DNA from: Pancytospora philotis | Lineage: Eukaryota; Microsporidia | DNA: 64,000 bases | Assembly (NCBI GenBank): GCA_023647555.1 | Contig: JALRLY010000260.1 | Coordinates: 1 to 64,000 of the forward strand | Direction: 5' to 3' | Part shown: positions 63,681 through 64,000 of the stretch, piece by piece | Layout: each line of letters begins with the position of its first letter | How positions within the stretch are numbered: the stretch's first letter is position 1 | Notes under the pieces: model-generated | The model's database searches: none | What the model was told of the DNA's origin: nothing | Seen by the model: the letters and a program-made list of their open reading frames with translations, nothing else | Translations under genes and position numbers: made by a program

Positions 63681-64000
63681 GTGGGTAAATTTTTTTCAAT
63701 TTTTTTGGCTAAGTAGTGCCGGACAGGTGGGCGCGGCGGCGGTTGGCGATCAGCGCTGCACGCCGCCATTTGCAGCAGCACTGCGAGCGCTTATCTCCAT
63801 GGTTTGGGATTGTTCTGCTTATTGCAACGCTGCTTAATGCAGGTGCAGACCCAATGGAAAGCAGGATCGGTGTAAAATTGCAGCAAAATGTATTACAAAG
63901 GCAATGCGACGCAAAAATGGCGGTGTGGGCGTTATTTATTAATGACCGAGCACTGTGTTCCATGGCTTCTTACCGTATCAGTCCGTCTCCGCTTCGAGCA
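63681..64000. other. Right-edge gap, no gene called
   Basis: This contains the uS10 start motif. A minus-strand frame ends at TAA 63932-63934 and runs off the window edge for 22 codons (ending QCSVINK). It could be the end of another gene but is too short to judge. Confidence 0.3.

Noticed and set aside
63932..64000. C-terminal 22 codons of a possible minus-strand gene at the right edge
   Set aside because: Too short for any assignment; may be chance.

Overview
The window is a compact, GC-rich eukaryotic genome segment that I read as microsporidian. Almost every gene is an intronless, shortened version of a core eukaryotic gene, gaps are mostly 100-400 bases, and an A/T palindrome of the AAATTT type sits just upstream of most start codons, a signal described for microsporidian genes. 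Mitosome-type genes (mitochondrial HSP70 without a presequence, PAM16, adrenodoxin reductase) and two lineage-specific membrane or secreted protein families support this. I cannot name a genus. No tRNA or rRNA gene was recognised.

Layout. 0-1 kb: 5' part of a secreted-protein family member running off the left edge, then a structured intergenic segment with U2 snRNA-like blocks. 1-9.5 kb: TAF8, CTU2, adrenodoxin reductase, V-ATPase subunit A, PMS1, DBP5. 9.9-21 kb: a CYRI-like protein, a Nup159/214-like nucleoporin, proteasome alpha1, GluRS, a DcpS homologue that lacks its catalytic histidines, LSm7, an RBM26-like RNA-binding protein, a five-knuckle Air1/2 protein and a SET-domain methyltransferase. 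21-29.5 kb: an unknown helical protein, eIF2A, PAM16, PP1 catalytic subunit, an unknown protein, EXO1, RPN11, PNO1. 29.5-30.7 kb: a gene-poor gap holding a C/D-box snoRNA whose guide matches the universally conserved 25S rRNA site methylated at yeast G2815. 30.7-41.4 kb: CCR4, eS7, and three paralogous multi-pass membrane proteins (one with a long repetitive tail) around SEC23, then MTQ2. 41.5-46.1 kb: BRF1, an unknown protein, a small SNARE-like protein, RRP8, NSA2. 46.3-50.4 kb: two more members of the secreted family, with AT-richer coding sequence, and a broken retroelement tail. 50.4-64 kb: RAD51, TAF10, PGS1, PRP22-like DEAH helicase, mitosomal HSP70, ArfGAP1, an unknown protein, condensin BRN1, NC2-beta, uS10.

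Functionally the window covers transcription (TAF8, TAF10, BRF1, NC2-beta, SET), RNA processing and export (LSm7, Air1, DBP5, nucleoporin, CCR4, PRP22, snoRNA), ribosome biogenesis (PNO1, NSA2, RRP8, eS7, uS10), DNA repair (PMS1, EXO1, RAD51), mitosome biology, proteasome and secretion. The items most worth following up are the snoRNA, the three-member membrane protein family, the secreted family, the pseudo-DcpS and the U2-like structured segment. All boundaries were derived by reading; no database search was run.
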